Shown piece after piece: positions 53,259 to 61,893 of a stretch of 64,000 nt of DNA. The notes below the pieces were generated by a model. The model had not been told where the DNA came from. It worked only from the letters and a program-made list of their open reading frames with translations, and did no database searches. The DNA lies in the NCBI GenBank assembly GCA_945873145.1, contig CAMCBZ010000001.1:1-64000 (forward strand), written 5' to 3'. Positions within the stretch are counted from its first letter, which is position 1. Each line of letters starts with the position of its first letter. This DNA is from an uncultured Prevotella sp. Lineage in GTDB: Bacteria > Bacteroidota > Bacteroidia > Bacteroidales > Bacteroidaceae. A program made the position numbers and the translations under genes.

Positions 53259-54854
53259 TTATTTGCCGTTGCAGACAAGGCGGAGAATCGTCTTGTTGCG
53301 TTGTTCCCGCTTGGCATCCTGCTCCACGAAGCTGTTGACATCGAGTTGCAGGATGGGCTCCACCTCCTTGCCATTGGTCGCAGGCCAACTGACGAGACCC
53401 AACCCATTAGGATTATCCGTCTTGATGAAGTTGGCGTAGTAGTTGCTGAACTGATCCGACACCCAGTAGTCATCGGGTTGCCAGTCGTAGACGCGGTTGG
53501 TGGGCAGCGTGCCCATGGCGTACTCGATGTCGGCAGAGTGTACGGCACCCTTGGCTTGCGGCATAGCCGGCTGACCGTCTTTGGCATCCTGCACACCACC
53601 TGCAAGTCCGGCCACCTTACCTTTCAGAGCCATTGCCGGACGTGGATGGCAATAGCGATAGCGGTAGACAGGTTGTCCGCCCGTCTGTGCATGGACATAG
53701 CCCCACTGCCATGTAGAGAAGTCGAGGAAGAGATCTGAGGCCAAGTCGATGCCGGGACGTCCCTTTAAGTCGGCTTGCGTCTCTATGCCATAGAGCGGAA
53801 AGATGGAGTCGGTGGCTGCGCCATATACTTGCTGTGCCATCGCCTTGGCCTGGTCTACGGTGGCGGCAAAGAGTGTCATCTCCTGATTGTTACCACCCAA
53901 GAGCAATGGCACGTGAGCCTGGCGGCCCTCACGGAATGTGACGGAAGGCTGCTCGGTGAAGAAGCGTCCGTCGATGCACGGCGTAGGCATACTGCGGTAG
54001 TTAACTTTCTTCATCAATTCCTCAGCAGGCATGGCGCGCAGTGCCTTAAGGTTGCGGCATCCAGCTTTTGCCATCATCTTTTTTCCCTCAGCCTCAGCCT
54101 CTTTCAGTGTGGGCAGTGGGCGGAAGCCTAAGATGGAACCGCTGGAGCCAATAGCTTGGGCAAAGAGGTCTTTACTCATCGGTGAAGCCATCAGCGCGCT
54201 CACCGAGACAGAGCCCGCTGACTCTCCCGCAATGGTGATGCGATTGGGATCACCGCCAAAGGCTGCAATATTGTTTTTCACCCACTGGATGGCAGCCGCC
54301 TGGTCCATGAGACCATAGTTGCCGCTGCCTTTACCGCCGCTCTCCTTGGAGAGTTCGGGCAGGCTGAGGAAGCCGAAGATGCCCTCTCGGTAGTTGGCCG
54401 TGACGGCGATAACGCCCTTGCGTGCCATCGCTTGCCCGGCATAGCGCGGCTCACTGCCACTTCCGGCCAGCAGTCCGCCGCCATTGAAGTAGATCAGTAC
54501 GGGTAGTTTCTCCTTCATCGTTTTGGCCGGTGTCCAGATATTCAGGTAGAGGCAGTCCTCGCTCATCTCCTTAGTGCCGAAGTTCATATCGCCAAAGAGA
54601 GGCTCCTGCATGGGATTAGGACCGAACTGCGTCGCCTTTTTCACACCCTGCCAGGCTACTGCCGGTTGTGGCTCACGCCAGCGGAGGTTGCCGACAGGCG
54701 GTGCGGCAAAGGGCACGCCCTTGAAAATCTTCACGCCCGAGGAGTCGGTACCGGCAAGAGTTCCCTCGGCAACGCGCACATTGACCAAGTTTTGGCTGCT
54801 CAGGCCTAAAGCCAGGAACAGCGAGGCAAGCGAGAAAAAGATTCTTTTATTCAT
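53259..54854 (-). CDS. Type B carboxylesterase, secreted
   Basis: Alpha/beta hydrolase of 531 residues with signal peptide (IFFSLASLFLALGLSSQ). Carboxylesterase type B signatures: FKGVPFAAPPVGNLRWREPQ near residues 44-63, SEDCLYLNIWTP near 98, the nucleophile elbow TIAGESAGSVSV (Ser near 212), and KGAVHSADIEYAMG with the catalytic His (near 425). It hydrolyses an ester substrate in the periplasm or outside; the substrate is unknown. Own promoter and terminator, so monocistronic. Confidence 0.92.
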   Translation of the reverse strand: MNKRIFFSLASLFLALGLSSQNLVNVRVAEGTLAGTDSSGVKIFKGVPFAAPPVGNLRWREPQPAVAWQGVKKATQFGPNPMQEPLFGDMNFGTKEMSEDCLYLNIWTPAKTMKEKLPVLIYFNGGGLLAGSGSEPRYAGQAMARKGVIAVTANYREGIFGFLSLPELSKESGGKGSGNYGLMDQAAAIQWVKNNIAAFGGDPNRITIAGESAGSVSVSALMASPMSKDLFAQAIGSSGSILGFRPLPTLKEAEAEGKKMMAKAGCRNLKALRAMPAEELMKKVNYRSMPTPCIDGRFFTEQPSVTFREGRQAHVPLLLGGNNQEMTLFAATVDQAKAMAQQVYGAATDSIFPLYGIETQADLKGRPGIDLASDLFLDFSTWQWGYVHAQTGGQPVYRYRYCHPRPAMALKGKVAGLAGGVQDAKDGQPAMPQAKGAVHSADIEYAMGTLPTNRVYDWQPDDYWVSDQFSNYYANFIKTDNPNGLGLVSWPATNGKEVEPILQLDVNSFVEQDAKREQRNKTILRLVCNGK

Positions 54855-54881
54855 GATATAAACGACTTAGGTTTGTTTCTA

Positions 54882-54912
54882 CAAAATTACGAAATAGTTT
54901 TGGCTTCTCCAA
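54882..54912 (-). promoter_or_regulatory. Promoter of the carboxylesterase gene
   Basis: Minus-strand TAATTTTG (54882-54889) and TTG (54910-54912), 20-bp spacer, 28 bp before the ATG. The leader has AAACCTAA, as in the susC leader. Confidence 0.75.
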
Positions 54913-55128
54913 CAGATAGGAGAAAAATAGTGGTGAAGACTCTTTAAGCGATAAAAAGCAAGGAAAGATTACGAGTATTATTTCCCGTTTTCTTCAACGT
55001 GCCATCATTGAGGTCATAGCTACACCTATTTATTATAGCGGCGACGGAATAGAAACTGAAGTTTCCTTCCGTGCTACATAATATTGCTAAAAATATATGC
55101 AGCGTCCAAGTAATTGTCCACTGAATAA

Positions 55129-55956
55129 CTACTCGCTATGGGCAATCTTATCGAGGCACCAAATAGAAAAGGTGAAAATAGCAAGACTAAGCACTATGGT
55201 AAGAGCCAGTGGAAAGTGTATCATTCTACATAATTCTGAAGTCGTAGCACTTCCATCCCCCCATCTATCCAACATTGCACAATATATATTGTTTAACGCA
55301 TGCAGGCAAAAGGTCAGCGTGACACTTCTGAACTTATAGTATAGCCACCCTAACAATAGGCCAAACGTAAATGCGCTTGCGACCTGTGAGGGGTTGATGT
55401 GCATGAGGCCAAAAAATAAAGAGGAGACAATAATGGCAAACCATGGACTTCTTCTCAGTTTTAATAACATCTCTTCGATATACTCTCTGAAGACGAGTTC
55501 TTCGGCAAGTGGGGCGAGCAAGCATGTCGACAAGAGCCCAAGTTTACTATAATCCAATACATAAAATACGTCGCGGTTTAAATCCACAAGATTTAAGAGA
55601 TCGTTGATATAACTGTCAATGAACGTATAAGCAAAAGAAAGGGCAAGCATAGGGAGAATCAGGTTGAGCCGAAGCCTACGTTCTGCGCATTTCGCGACAA
55701 GAGTGTGCTTACCATATTTGTGAAAGAATATAACCAACATAACTGTCTCTGTAAAAAAACACTGAAATGGGAGCATTTGACTTCTATAGTTATCCCATAC
55801 ATTTAAGTCTGTATCAGAAAAAAGAAGCGACACCGAACTGATGAGGACACAAAGTAGTGGCGAAAGAAATTGAACCCAGACTAAGAATCCTATAAATACA
55901 AGACTGACCTTCTTTATAATGCGTCCTTCGAATCGATTTAATATTGGTCTTGCCAT
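55129..55956 (-). CDS. CPBP (Abi) family intramembrane metalloprotease, first
   Basis: Polytopic protein of 275 residues with about six hydrophobic segments. CPBP motifs: AEELVFREYIEEML (EExxxR, near residue 156) and SSLFFGLMHINPSQ (Phe-x-x-x-His, near 195), then FTFGLLLGWLYYK. In Gram-positive bacteriocin loci such proteins give self-immunity; others process or cleave peptides. It lies 67 bp after a double-glycine peptide gene and a strong hairpin, in the same orientation, so it is the most direct immunity candidate. AT-rich relative to flanks. Confidence 0.85.
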   Translation of the reverse strand: MARPILNRFEGRIIKKVSLVFIGFLVWVQFLSPLLCVLISSVSLLFSDTDLNVWDNYRSQMLPFQCFFTETVMLVIFFHKYGKHTLVAKCAERRLRLNLILPMLALSFAYTFIDSYINDLLNLVDLNRDVFYVLDYSKLGLLSTCLLAPLAEELVFREYIEEMLLKLRRSPWFAIIVSSLFFGLMHINPSQVASAFTFGLLLGWLYYKFRSVTLTFCLHALNNIYCAMLDRWGDGSATTSELCRMIHFPLALTIVLSLAIFTFSIWCLDKIAHSE

Positions 55957-55975
55957 ATTGCCTGTTTCCTAAAAG

Positions 55976-56016
55976 CTCCTTCTATATTTCATGTAGAAAA
56001 TGAAATATAGAAGGAG
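55976..56016 (-). terminator. Hairpin between peptide A and CPBP gene
   Basis: Perfect 17-bp arms CTCCTTCTATATTTCAT and complement with 7-bp loop. Only a weak T-run (CTTTT) follows on the minus strand, so partial termination or mRNA stabilisation is likely. Confidence 0.7.
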
Positions 56017-56023
56017 GCATTAT

Positions 56024-56176
56024 CTATCCTTTTACCATTCTTAGTCCTTGGGCTGCATAATACAAAATGGTCAATGCAAGATAAGTGGCATCGTATGCAA
56101 AAGACGTTTTAGCATTCGGTCTACCACCTTCGCATTCCTGCATTTCCTCATAAGAGAGGTCTTCTATGATTTTCAT
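56024..56176 (-). CDS. Double-glycine leader peptide A, putative bacteriocin
   Basis: 50 residues, too short for usual gene finders. MKIIEDLSYEEMQECEGG has the LSxxEMxxxxGG pattern of leaders cut by C39 peptidase-containing ABC exporters. The mature 32 residues (RPNAKTSFAYDATYLALTIL then YYAAQGLRMVKG) have a hydrophobic helix and basic end, like class II bacteriocins. It lies 12 bp after peptide B and before a hairpin and a CPBP gene. No matching exporter is in the window. The identity is inference from leader, size and neighbours. Confidence 0.65.
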   Translation of the reverse strand: MKIIEDLSYEEMQECEGGRPNAKTSFAYDATYLALTILYYAAQGLRMVKG

Positions 56177-56188
56177 ACATTCTCTTAT

Positions 56189-56353
56189 TTAATGTTCTTT
56201 GACGAAGTCGCGAGCAGCGGTCTTAATATCTGACCAATTGTCAATGATGTAGCCCACCACGGCTGACCATCCAATTCTACGAAGCAGCCCACCTCCAGAA
56301 TAGCTTTGCAGCTCTTTCTCAGTGAGTGGACAGAAAAATTCTCTGTTATTCAT
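56189..56353 (-). CDS. Double-glycine leader peptide B, putative bacteriocin
   Basis: 54 residues from MNNREFF at 56353. The leader is PLTEKELQSYSGG (LTxxELxxxxGG). After the Gly-Gly the mature part begins GLLRRIGWSAVVGYIIDNWS and ends DIKTAARDFVKEH, an amphipathic helix. A longer frame open to 56497 begins upstream of the -7 element TACCTTTG and is rejected as the start. The promoter about 60 bp upstream and the tandem order B-A suggest a two-peptide unit. Cleavage after GG (residue 21) is predicted from the pattern only. Confidence 0.68.
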   Translation of the reverse strand: MNNREFFCPLTEKELQSYSGGGLLRRIGWSAVVGYIIDNWSDIKTAARDFVKEH

Positions 56354-56413
56354 TTTACACTTAGATATGTTTATATGAAACAATGTTATATAAGTTGTCG
56401 ACTTCTTGTGGTG

Positions 56414-56421
56414 CAAAGGTA
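56414..56421 (-). promoter_or_regulatory. -7 element upstream of peptides B and A
   Basis: Minus-strand TACCTTTG 60 bp before peptide B; no clear -33, so probably factor-dependent or weak. Confidence 0.5.
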
Positions 56422-56500
56422 AGAAGACATAAAATAAGTAGAGAATAATAGCACTAAAAATGTATGCTGCGTTCAAGAAATTCGGACGGAAGCACACTAC

Positions 56501-56611
56501 TTACTTCAAAATAGCAATAACAGCACCTATAGCTCCACTACAGACACCGGTCCAAAAAGCACACTTAAAAGCAATAGTAAATCGCTGCCAAAAGATATTG
56601 TTCCTATTCAT
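56501..56611 (-). CDS. Small hydrophobic peptide C
   Basis: 36 residues, MNRNNIFWQRFTIAFKCAFW followed by a Gly-rich membrane-like helix with GVCSGAIGAVIAIL, which contains a GxxxG motif typical of two-peptide bacteriocins. No double-glycine leader in frame. It lies 112 bp after a CPBP gene in the same direction and before the peptide B promoter. A plus-strand open frame here is its antisense. It may be a leaderless toxin-like peptide, a small membrane partner or not a gene at all. Confidence 0.4.
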   Translation of the reverse strand: MNRNNIFWQRFTIAFKCAFWTGVCSGAIGAVIAILK

Positions 56612-56723
56612 CCGTTGTCTTGTTGTTATTATTTGTTTTCTTTATTCATTTATATTTGGTTTCGCTTCACGTTCCGCAATCGCAAGTAAGGGGACGAACT
56701 CCGTTGCGATAGAACTTATTATT

Positions 56724-57563
56724 TTATGCTGTGGTTTGATTGTGGCGTTTTTGCTTTAGCTTTAGCGTATAGTATAGGGAGATGGCCACACCTATTAATA
56801 TAGCGATGACGGAAGCTTCGGGGCCAAAGGAACCGCCTGTCAGCCATGTCGGACCGACGAGACGTGACATGATAATAGGATGCTGGATAAACACCCCGGA
56901 AACCGGACAGCCGAAAACGTATCCTTCAAGATAGTTCCAGGCCCAGTGCATCCCTATCGGTGCCCATAGCGATTGATGATAGACATAAGCTACTCCCAAC
57001 AGCCATCCCGACGTGACAGCTATGGCTAAGGCTGACCAGACGGTGGCCCCGTCATTGAAGATATGAACAAAGCCAAAGATCACGGCAGAAAGGACCAAAG
57101 CCCAAGTCAATCCCATCATGTCATAGAGTAGTCTGAAGGCGATTCCTCGGCAGATGATTTCCTCACCAATGCCGACGACGGCAAACAGCAGCCACCCGTA
57201 AAGCAGGTTCTGTATGTCGCAGTTGATCTTCTGCGGCTGATAGACATGCAGGCAGTATAAGCTCGCCATGATGGTTCCAAAGAACAGAACAGACACTCCC
57301 CATCCTGTCAACAGTATCTTGACATCATGTTGCGGTGTGGTAAATATCTTGGCTTTGACTCTGGTATACAGCACGAGAAACTTCCTGAACGAAAGCAGCA
57401 GTACCCAGCAAGCAACCAACGCAATTGGAATCTTTGCATAGATGGTGTAATCCATCATCAAGATGGCTTCGAAGAAGCCCATGATGAACAGAAAGCAGAC
57501 GATACCTATGAAGAAAAAACATATCCATTCATAGAAGTCCATCTTGTTTCTTTTGTTGTTCAT
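56724..57563 (-). CDS. CPBP (Abi) family intramembrane metalloprotease, second
   Basis: 279 residues with about seven hydrophobic segments. VVGIGEEIICRGIAFRLL carries the EExxxR motif near residue 135; AVIFGFVHIFNDG the first His motif near 168; GMHWAWNYLEGYVFG the second His/Asn motif near 203. All active-site residues of the glutamic-type CPBP proteases are present, so it may be catalytic. It starts 29 bp after the third CPBP gene and leads into peptide C and the bacteriocin-like peptides. Confidence 0.87.
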   Translation of the reverse strand: MNNKRNKMDFYEWICFFFIGIVCFLFIMGFFEAILMMDYTIYAKIPIALVACWVLLLSFRKFLVLYTRVKAKIFTTPQHDVKILLTGWGVSVLFFGTIMASLYCLHVYQPQKINCDIQNLLYGWLLFAVVGIGEEIICRGIAFRLLYDMMGLTWALVLSAVIFGFVHIFNDGATVWSALAIAVTSGWLLGVAYVYHQSLWAPIGMHWAWNYLEGYVFGCPVSGVFIQHPIIMSRLVGPTWLTGGSFGPEASVIAILIGVAISLYYTLKLKQKRHNQTTA

Positions 57564-57592
57564 ATACAGATGTTAAATCTCGATCTTAATGA

Positions 57593-58345
57593 TTACCATT
57601 GTCCATTCAATATGTAACCGCTTACAGTGATAAAGTTAACGAGGATGTGGAGCAGGTAGCCATAAAAGAAACCAAGGTGGCGCCTGAAATAGGTGGCGGT
57701 GATGCCTAACAGAAGCTGAGGGGTGCACATGATGACGGCAAGAGGTAAGAGGGGCAAGGAAAGATCATAGTTGGTGACATGCAGGAGCATAAAGAGAAGC
57801 ACAGAGGCCGCTGCCGCTACGTCTTTGACCTTGGGAGTAATGCGAGACTGCAACTTCGTAAAGATAGCAACTGTCAGGCCGCTTGCCAAAAGTGACCAAA
57901 GGAGCTTAGAGCCGACGGCTGTCAAGAACGCGGAATCGGTAAAACCATGCAAGCCATACGTTATCAACTTTGGATAGACGAGCGTTCCTTGGAAGAAGGT
58001 CAGTGCCAGGTAGCATAGGCAAAACGAACTGACAGCAATGTCCTTCTTGGAGAAGGACAGCCACAAACGAAAGACGATCTCCTCTAACAGAGGTGCAAAC
58101 AAGGCAATGACAATGATGGCATTCATTGGATGCCCCATGATGGCCTCACGAAATACTCCATTGACGATATGATTGCTGATGTCCCATTTCAATAGATGAG
58201 CCAAAATAGCCAATGTGGCGAGGATAGGATAAGTGATGGCAAAGTATTTTGCGTAGAACACTATGCCCTTTACAGCAATGGTCTTCTTCTGAAGGCTTTT
58301 GCCGTCAGAGAAGATCATTGCCTTAAAACCATTATAGATATTCAT
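57593..58345 (-). CDS. CPBP (Abi) family intramembrane metalloprotease, third
   Basis: 250 residues with six to seven hydrophobic segments. The EExxxR motif is in APLLEEIVFRLWLSF near residue 88. The second motif is less clear (LLFMLLHVTNYDL with a His near 190) and the final Asn/His motif is degenerate, so this member may be a non-catalytic immunity-type protein. First gene of the minus-strand run that includes the second CPBP gene and peptide C; a -7 element lies about 100 bp upstream. Confidence 0.82.
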   Translation of the reverse strand: MNIYNGFKAMIFSDGKSLQKKTIAVKGIVFYAKYFAITYPILATLAILAHLLKWDISNHIVNGVFREAIMGHPMNAIIVIALFAPLLEEIVFRLWLSFSKKDIAVSSFCLCYLALTFFQGTLVYPKLITYGLHGFTDSAFLTAVGSKLLWSLLASGLTVAIFTKLQSRITPKVKDVAAAASVLLFMLLHVTNYDLSLPLLPLAVIMCTPQLLLGITATYFRRHLGFFYGYLLHILVNFITVSGYILNGQW

Positions 58346-58446
58346 GCTTTTACTCTATTCATTTATTTTTCAGGGAGGACTTTGCCTTCCGCTTTCTTAG
58401 CATAGGCAAATGTAGCGTATTCCGTTGTAATTTTCTGTTTACGTTG

Positions 58447-58454
58447 CAAAGGTA
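58447..58454 (-). promoter_or_regulatory. -7 element of the CPBP operon
   Basis: Minus-strand TACCTTTG about 100 bp before ATG 58345; no clear -33. Confidence 0.5.
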
Positions 58455-58539
58455 GTTATAATAAATGAAATAGTATTGCATTATACATAATTTCTTGCAA
58501 TAAGACAAGAGATGGCAAAGAGAGAAATGAAATCAACGA

Positions 58540-58617
58540 CCCTTTTGCCTATGAAGACAAAAGGGGCGTTGGATATAAGGGCTTGCAGTCCCAAACAGAG
58601 CGTGCACTGTTTGGGAC
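58540..58617. terminator. Hairpins between rhaD and the CPBP operon
   Basis: Two inverted repeats in the 322-bp gap: CCCTTTTG/CAAAAGGG (58540-58565) and GTCCCAAACAG/CTGTTTGGGAC (58588-58617), the latter extended by AAGGGC/GCCCTT. Likely end of the rha transcript. Confidence 0.65.
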
Positions 58618-58667
58618 CAATGCCCTTGTGAATATAAATGCTTTCGTTTCAGATGAGACAGGCAGCC

Positions 58668-59477
58668 TTATTTAGGCAAATGGAAGGCTTGGGTCATCTC
58701 CTTCATCTGTTCGTCGCTCATGCCCTCGGGCTCATAGCCCATTGCGCGGCTGTCGATGTAGATCTTTGCACTCTTCGACAGCACGTCGACCTGATCGAAG
58801 GCGCCCATGATGTCCTTGCCTTTGGCAAAGACACCGTGCTTTTCCCACAGCACGACATCGTAGTCGGCGAGCTCGTTCAGCGTGGCCTCGGCCAGTTTCA
58901 CGCTGCCCGGAAGTTCATAAGGTACAACTCCCAAGCCGAGCGGACAGAACGCTTTGGTCTCAGGAATCATACTCCACAACAGTCGGGTGAGCACATCCTT
59001 CTCCAAGAACGGGCGGTGATGGCTCATTGCCACTAACTCTATCGGATGGGTGTGCAGCGTAGCCTTGTAACCACTGCCCGTCTCCACTTGCTTGTCGTGG
59101 ACAAGAAGGTGCGAGGGCAACTCGCTGGTAGGCATGACAGGGTTGTCGGCAATGATTTCATAGTGCTCGCAGTCATCGAGGATGCGGATGATGCTGCCGT
59201 TGTCCATCGGACGGCGTGCGAGGTCGCGCATACGCTTGCCGGTGCCCTTGCAGAAGAAATAGTTGCCGCGCAGATGTGACAGTTTCTCACCGATGGCAAT
59301 CGGCTCGGTGATGGCAGGCATTTGGCGTATGTTGTCGTCAACGAGATCTGTGATGTTCACCGTGATGTTACCGCCGTTGCGCTCGGCCCACCCGTTTGTC
59401 CACAGGTAACCGGCCACTTCGGCAATCTTCTCGACCTCCTCTTTCAAGGCTGGTCGGTTTTCCAATATACTCTTCAT
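58668..59477 (-). CDS. rhaD: Rhamnulose-1-phosphate aldolase
   Basis: Class II zinc aldolase that splits L-rhamnulose 1-phosphate into dihydroxyacetone phosphate and lactaldehyde. 269 residues, typical length. GWAERNGGNITVNI near residue 31, FFCKGTGKRMRDLA near 75, zinc ligands in LHTHPIELVAMSHHR near 141 and KHGVFAKGKD near 208. Last gene of the rha operon, 18 bp after rhaT. Confidence 0.96.
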   Translation of the reverse strand: MKSILENRPALKEEVEKIAEVAGYLWTNGWAERNGGNITVNITDLVDDNIRQMPAITEPIAIGEKLSHLRGNYFFCKGTGKRMRDLARRPMDNGSIIRILDDCEHYEIIADNPVMPTSELPSHLLVHDKQVETGSGYKATLHTHPIELVAMSHHRPFLEKDVLTRLLWSMIPETKAFCPLGLGVVPYELPGSVKLAEATLNELADYDVVLWEKHGVFAKGKDIMGAFDQVDVLSKSAKIYIDSRAMGYEPEGMSDEQMKEMTQAFHLPK

Positions 59478-59495
59478 AAGTGATGATGATTTGAT

Positions 59496-60530
59496 TCAAA
59501 TGATTTGCGGAAGGAAACAGGAGATGAGCAGCACGACGATACCCGTGACGAGGATGGCTATCGTGGTGCGGTCGCAGCCTTTCCATTCCTTAAGGATGAT
59601 GCCCCACACATTGCTGAAGACCACGTTCAGCGCCATGAGAATGCAGAACGAGAGCGTGGTGAGCACAGGCGAATCGGTGAGGAAGCCCTTGCCTAAGGAG
59701 AGTCCGAAGAACTGGCTGTACCACAGTGCGCCGGCGAGGAAGCAGAAGAAGAGGTTGTTGGCCCAAACCTTGCCCTTGCCATAGTCGGCCCATGTGTGGT
59801 TGTGCTGGTTCTGCCACAAGCAATAGACGGCGTTGGTCACGAAGCCACCAAGTGTGACAAGCAGTGTGGCGGGCAGCGTGCGGTACATGGCCGGCGTCAG
59901 TTCACCGAAGTTGATGTCCTTGCCGAACTCCAGTCCTACGTTGAAACAACCGCTCATGAAACCGGCGAGTAGTGCGATGGTGATGCCCTTCGGGAAGTTG
60001 AAGTCCTTGACGGCTTTGCGCTTTTCTTCTTCCGAGAGTGTGGCCGTCTTGCGCTTTCCGGCCCATCCGATGATGGCAATGCCGAGAAGGGTGACAGCGA
60101 CACCAATGAGCACAGAGGCGGTAAGCTGGCTGAGGGCGTGCTCTTCGGGAAAGAACGCGTTGATGAGTACCGGTCCCATGATCGTGCCCAGCCCCGCACA
60201 GGTACCCAAGGCGATGGACTGTCCGAGGGCAACACCGAGGTAGCGCATCGACAGACCAAAGGTCAGTCCACCTACGCCCCAAAGCACCCCAAAGAACACT
60301 GTCATGGCCACATGGAAGCGGTTGGCACCTGCCAATAGCTCTATGAGACCATGACCAGACGGCACTGCTAACTCAGCTCCCAACAGTGGCAGGAGCAGCC
60401 AGGCAAAGACACCTTGTACGAGCCAGTAGCTCTCCCAACTCCAATCCTTGACTTTGTTGATGGGCACGTAGCAACTCGACTGGCAGAAGGCGCCGGCAGC
60501 GATAATCAATAATCCTATCAATATCTCCAT
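59496..60530 (-). CDS. rhaT: L-rhamnose/proton symporter
   Basis: Inner-membrane transporter of 344 residues with ten hydrophobic segments, the RhaT layout. It begins ILIGLLIIAAGAFCQSSCYVPI and includes VQGVFAWLLLPLLGAELAVP, GVLWGVGGLTFGLSMRYLGV and GLSLGKGFLTDSP. Located between rhaA and rhaD, so rhamnose is the expected substrate. Confidence 0.95.
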   Translation of the reverse strand: MEILIGLLIIAAGAFCQSSCYVPINKVKDWSWESYWLVQGVFAWLLLPLLGAELAVPSGHGLIELLAGANRFHVAMTVFFGVLWGVGGLTFGLSMRYLGVALGQSIALGTCAGLGTIMGPVLINAFFPEEHALSQLTASVLIGVAVTLLGIAIIGWAGKRKTATLSEEEKRKAVKDFNFPKGITIALLAGFMSGCFNVGLEFGKDINFGELTPAMYRTLPATLLVTLGGFVTNAVYCLWQNQHNHTWADYGKGKVWANNLFFCFLAGALWYSQFFGLSLGKGFLTDSPVLTTLSFCILMALNVVFSNVWGIILKEWKGCDRTTIAILVTGIVVLLISCFLPQII

Positions 60531-60590
60531 AGTCGGTAGACAGCGGGTGGAGGACAGTCCCCCACCCTGCTGCAGCTAATTGTTTAGTCC

Positions 60591-60610
60591 CTATATATAT
60601 AATAAGGTGT
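60591..60610. repeat. Dispersed AT motif between rhaA and rhaT
   Basis: CTATATATATAATAAGGTGT, an almost exact copy of the motif found near 3508, 3551, 15883, 35764 and 50413. It lies inside an operon, so it is probably transcribed. Confidence 0.65.
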
Positions 60611-60634
60611 CAACTAATAAATAATAGACAGGTG

Positions 60635-61885
60635 TCAGCGTTTGCTGAGCACTTCTTTCTCGTATTGCTCCACGTCGGCGAGATAGTCTTCGGCCACGGG
60701 CACATTGTTCTTCAAGTTGAAGTAGTCGTAGACAGCACCGAGCGGTAGTGTCTTCTCTTCCTCCAGCAGGGCCAGCCGCTCGAAGAAGCGGCCTTCATCC
60801 TCGTACTTGCGCAGCGTGGGCAGCGGTTCAAGGAGGGCCTGGAGCAAGCTCTTCTGTGCGGCGCGCACGCCGATGATATAAGCGCCGATGCGGTTGATGC
60901 TGGCGTCGAAATAGTCGAGACCGATATGCGCACGGTCGAGGGCGTTGGCACGCACCAGTTCGGCGAAGAGGTTGCGCGTGTTGTCGTCGAAGAGCGTCAC
61001 ATGGTCGCTGTCCCAGTGCATCGGTCGGCTGACGTGAAGCATCAGCTCAGGCACGAAGAGCAACAGGGAAGAGACAGCATTGGAGACGTTCTCCGTGGGC
61101 TCATAGTGGCCCGTGTCGAGCGTGTAGATGACATTGTTCTTGGAGCAGTAGCCGGCATAGAAGTCATGCGAGCCGACGGTGTAAGCCTCCAGTCCGATGC
61201 CGAAGAGCTTGGCTTCGAGGCAGTCCTTCATATTTGGAAGTTTCTCAGCGAGGATGTCGTCGAGGCTGTTCTTGAGGATTTCGCGATAGCGGTATTTCTC
61301 TACGGTGAGGTCTTTGCTGCCGTCATGGATCCAGATGTTCATGATACAGGGATCGCCCTGTGCCTTACCCATGGCGTCGGCGATGCGGCGGCAGCGCTTG
61401 GTATGCTCGATCCAGAAGTCGCGGATGTCCTTGTCAGGATTGGCCAGTGTCAGTGAGCCGCTCTTGGGATGAGAGAACGATGTGGAGTTGAAGTCGAGGC
61501 TCATCTTGCGCTCTTTGGCCCACTGCATCCAGCCTTCGAAGTATTTCGGCTCTACCTGGTCGCGGTCTACGAACTTTCCGCCAAACTCGCCGTAGGTCTC
61601 GTGGAGATTGAAACGGAAGGTACCGCCGAGCAAAGAGAGCACTTTGTCGACATCCTGGCGCAGCTCCTCGATGTTGCGGGCGCGTCCCGGATAGTTGCCC
61701 GTAGCCTGAATGCCGCCGGAAGCAGCCTCTCCGCGTTCAAAGCCGACGACATCGTCGGCCTGCCAGCAATGGAGGCTGATGGGTGTATGCTGGAGCGTTT
61801 CCAGTGCTTTGTCAGTGTCCACACCGAGAGCAGCATAGCGCTCGCGGGCGATCTCATAGTTCTGTTGGATTTGTTTCGTTGTCAT
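60635..61885 (-). CDS. rhaA: L-rhamnose isomerase
   Basis: Converts L-rhamnose to L-rhamnulose. 416 residues, a (beta/alpha)8 metal-dependent isomerase. SLHCWQADDVVGFE near residues 37-50, MNIWIHDGSKDLTVEKYRYREIL near 180-202, and metal-ligand regions LDTGHYEPTENVSN near 255 and SRPMHWDSDHVTLFDD near 284. It starts 8 bp after rhaB. Confidence 0.97.
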   Translation of the reverse strand: MTTKQIQQNYEIARERYAALGVDTDKALETLQHTPISLHCWQADDVVGFERGEAASGGIQATGNYPGRARNIEELRQDVDKVLSLLGGTFRFNLHETYGEFGGKFVDRDQVEPKYFEGWMQWAKERKMSLDFNSTSFSHPKSGSLTLANPDKDIRDFWIEHTKRCRRIADAMGKAQGDPCIMNIWIHDGSKDLTVEKYRYREILKNSLDDILAEKLPNMKDCLEAKLFGIGLEAYTVGSHDFYAGYCSKNNVIYTLDTGHYEPTENVSNAVSSLLLFVPELMLHVSRPMHWDSDHVTLFDDNTRNLFAELVRANALDRAHIGLDYFDASINRIGAYIIGVRAAQKSLLQALLEPLPTLRKYEDEGRFFERLALLEEEKTLPLGAVYDYFNLKNNVPVAEDYLADVEQYEKEVLSKR

Positions 61886-61893
61886 ATTGGTCT

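Noticed and set aside
56460..56759. Plus-strand open frame of 99 codons in the bacteriocin-like locus
   Set aside because: Antisense to peptide C and overlapping the 3' end of a CPBP gene; no promoter on that strand; hydrophobic tail arises from the complementary CPBP sequence.
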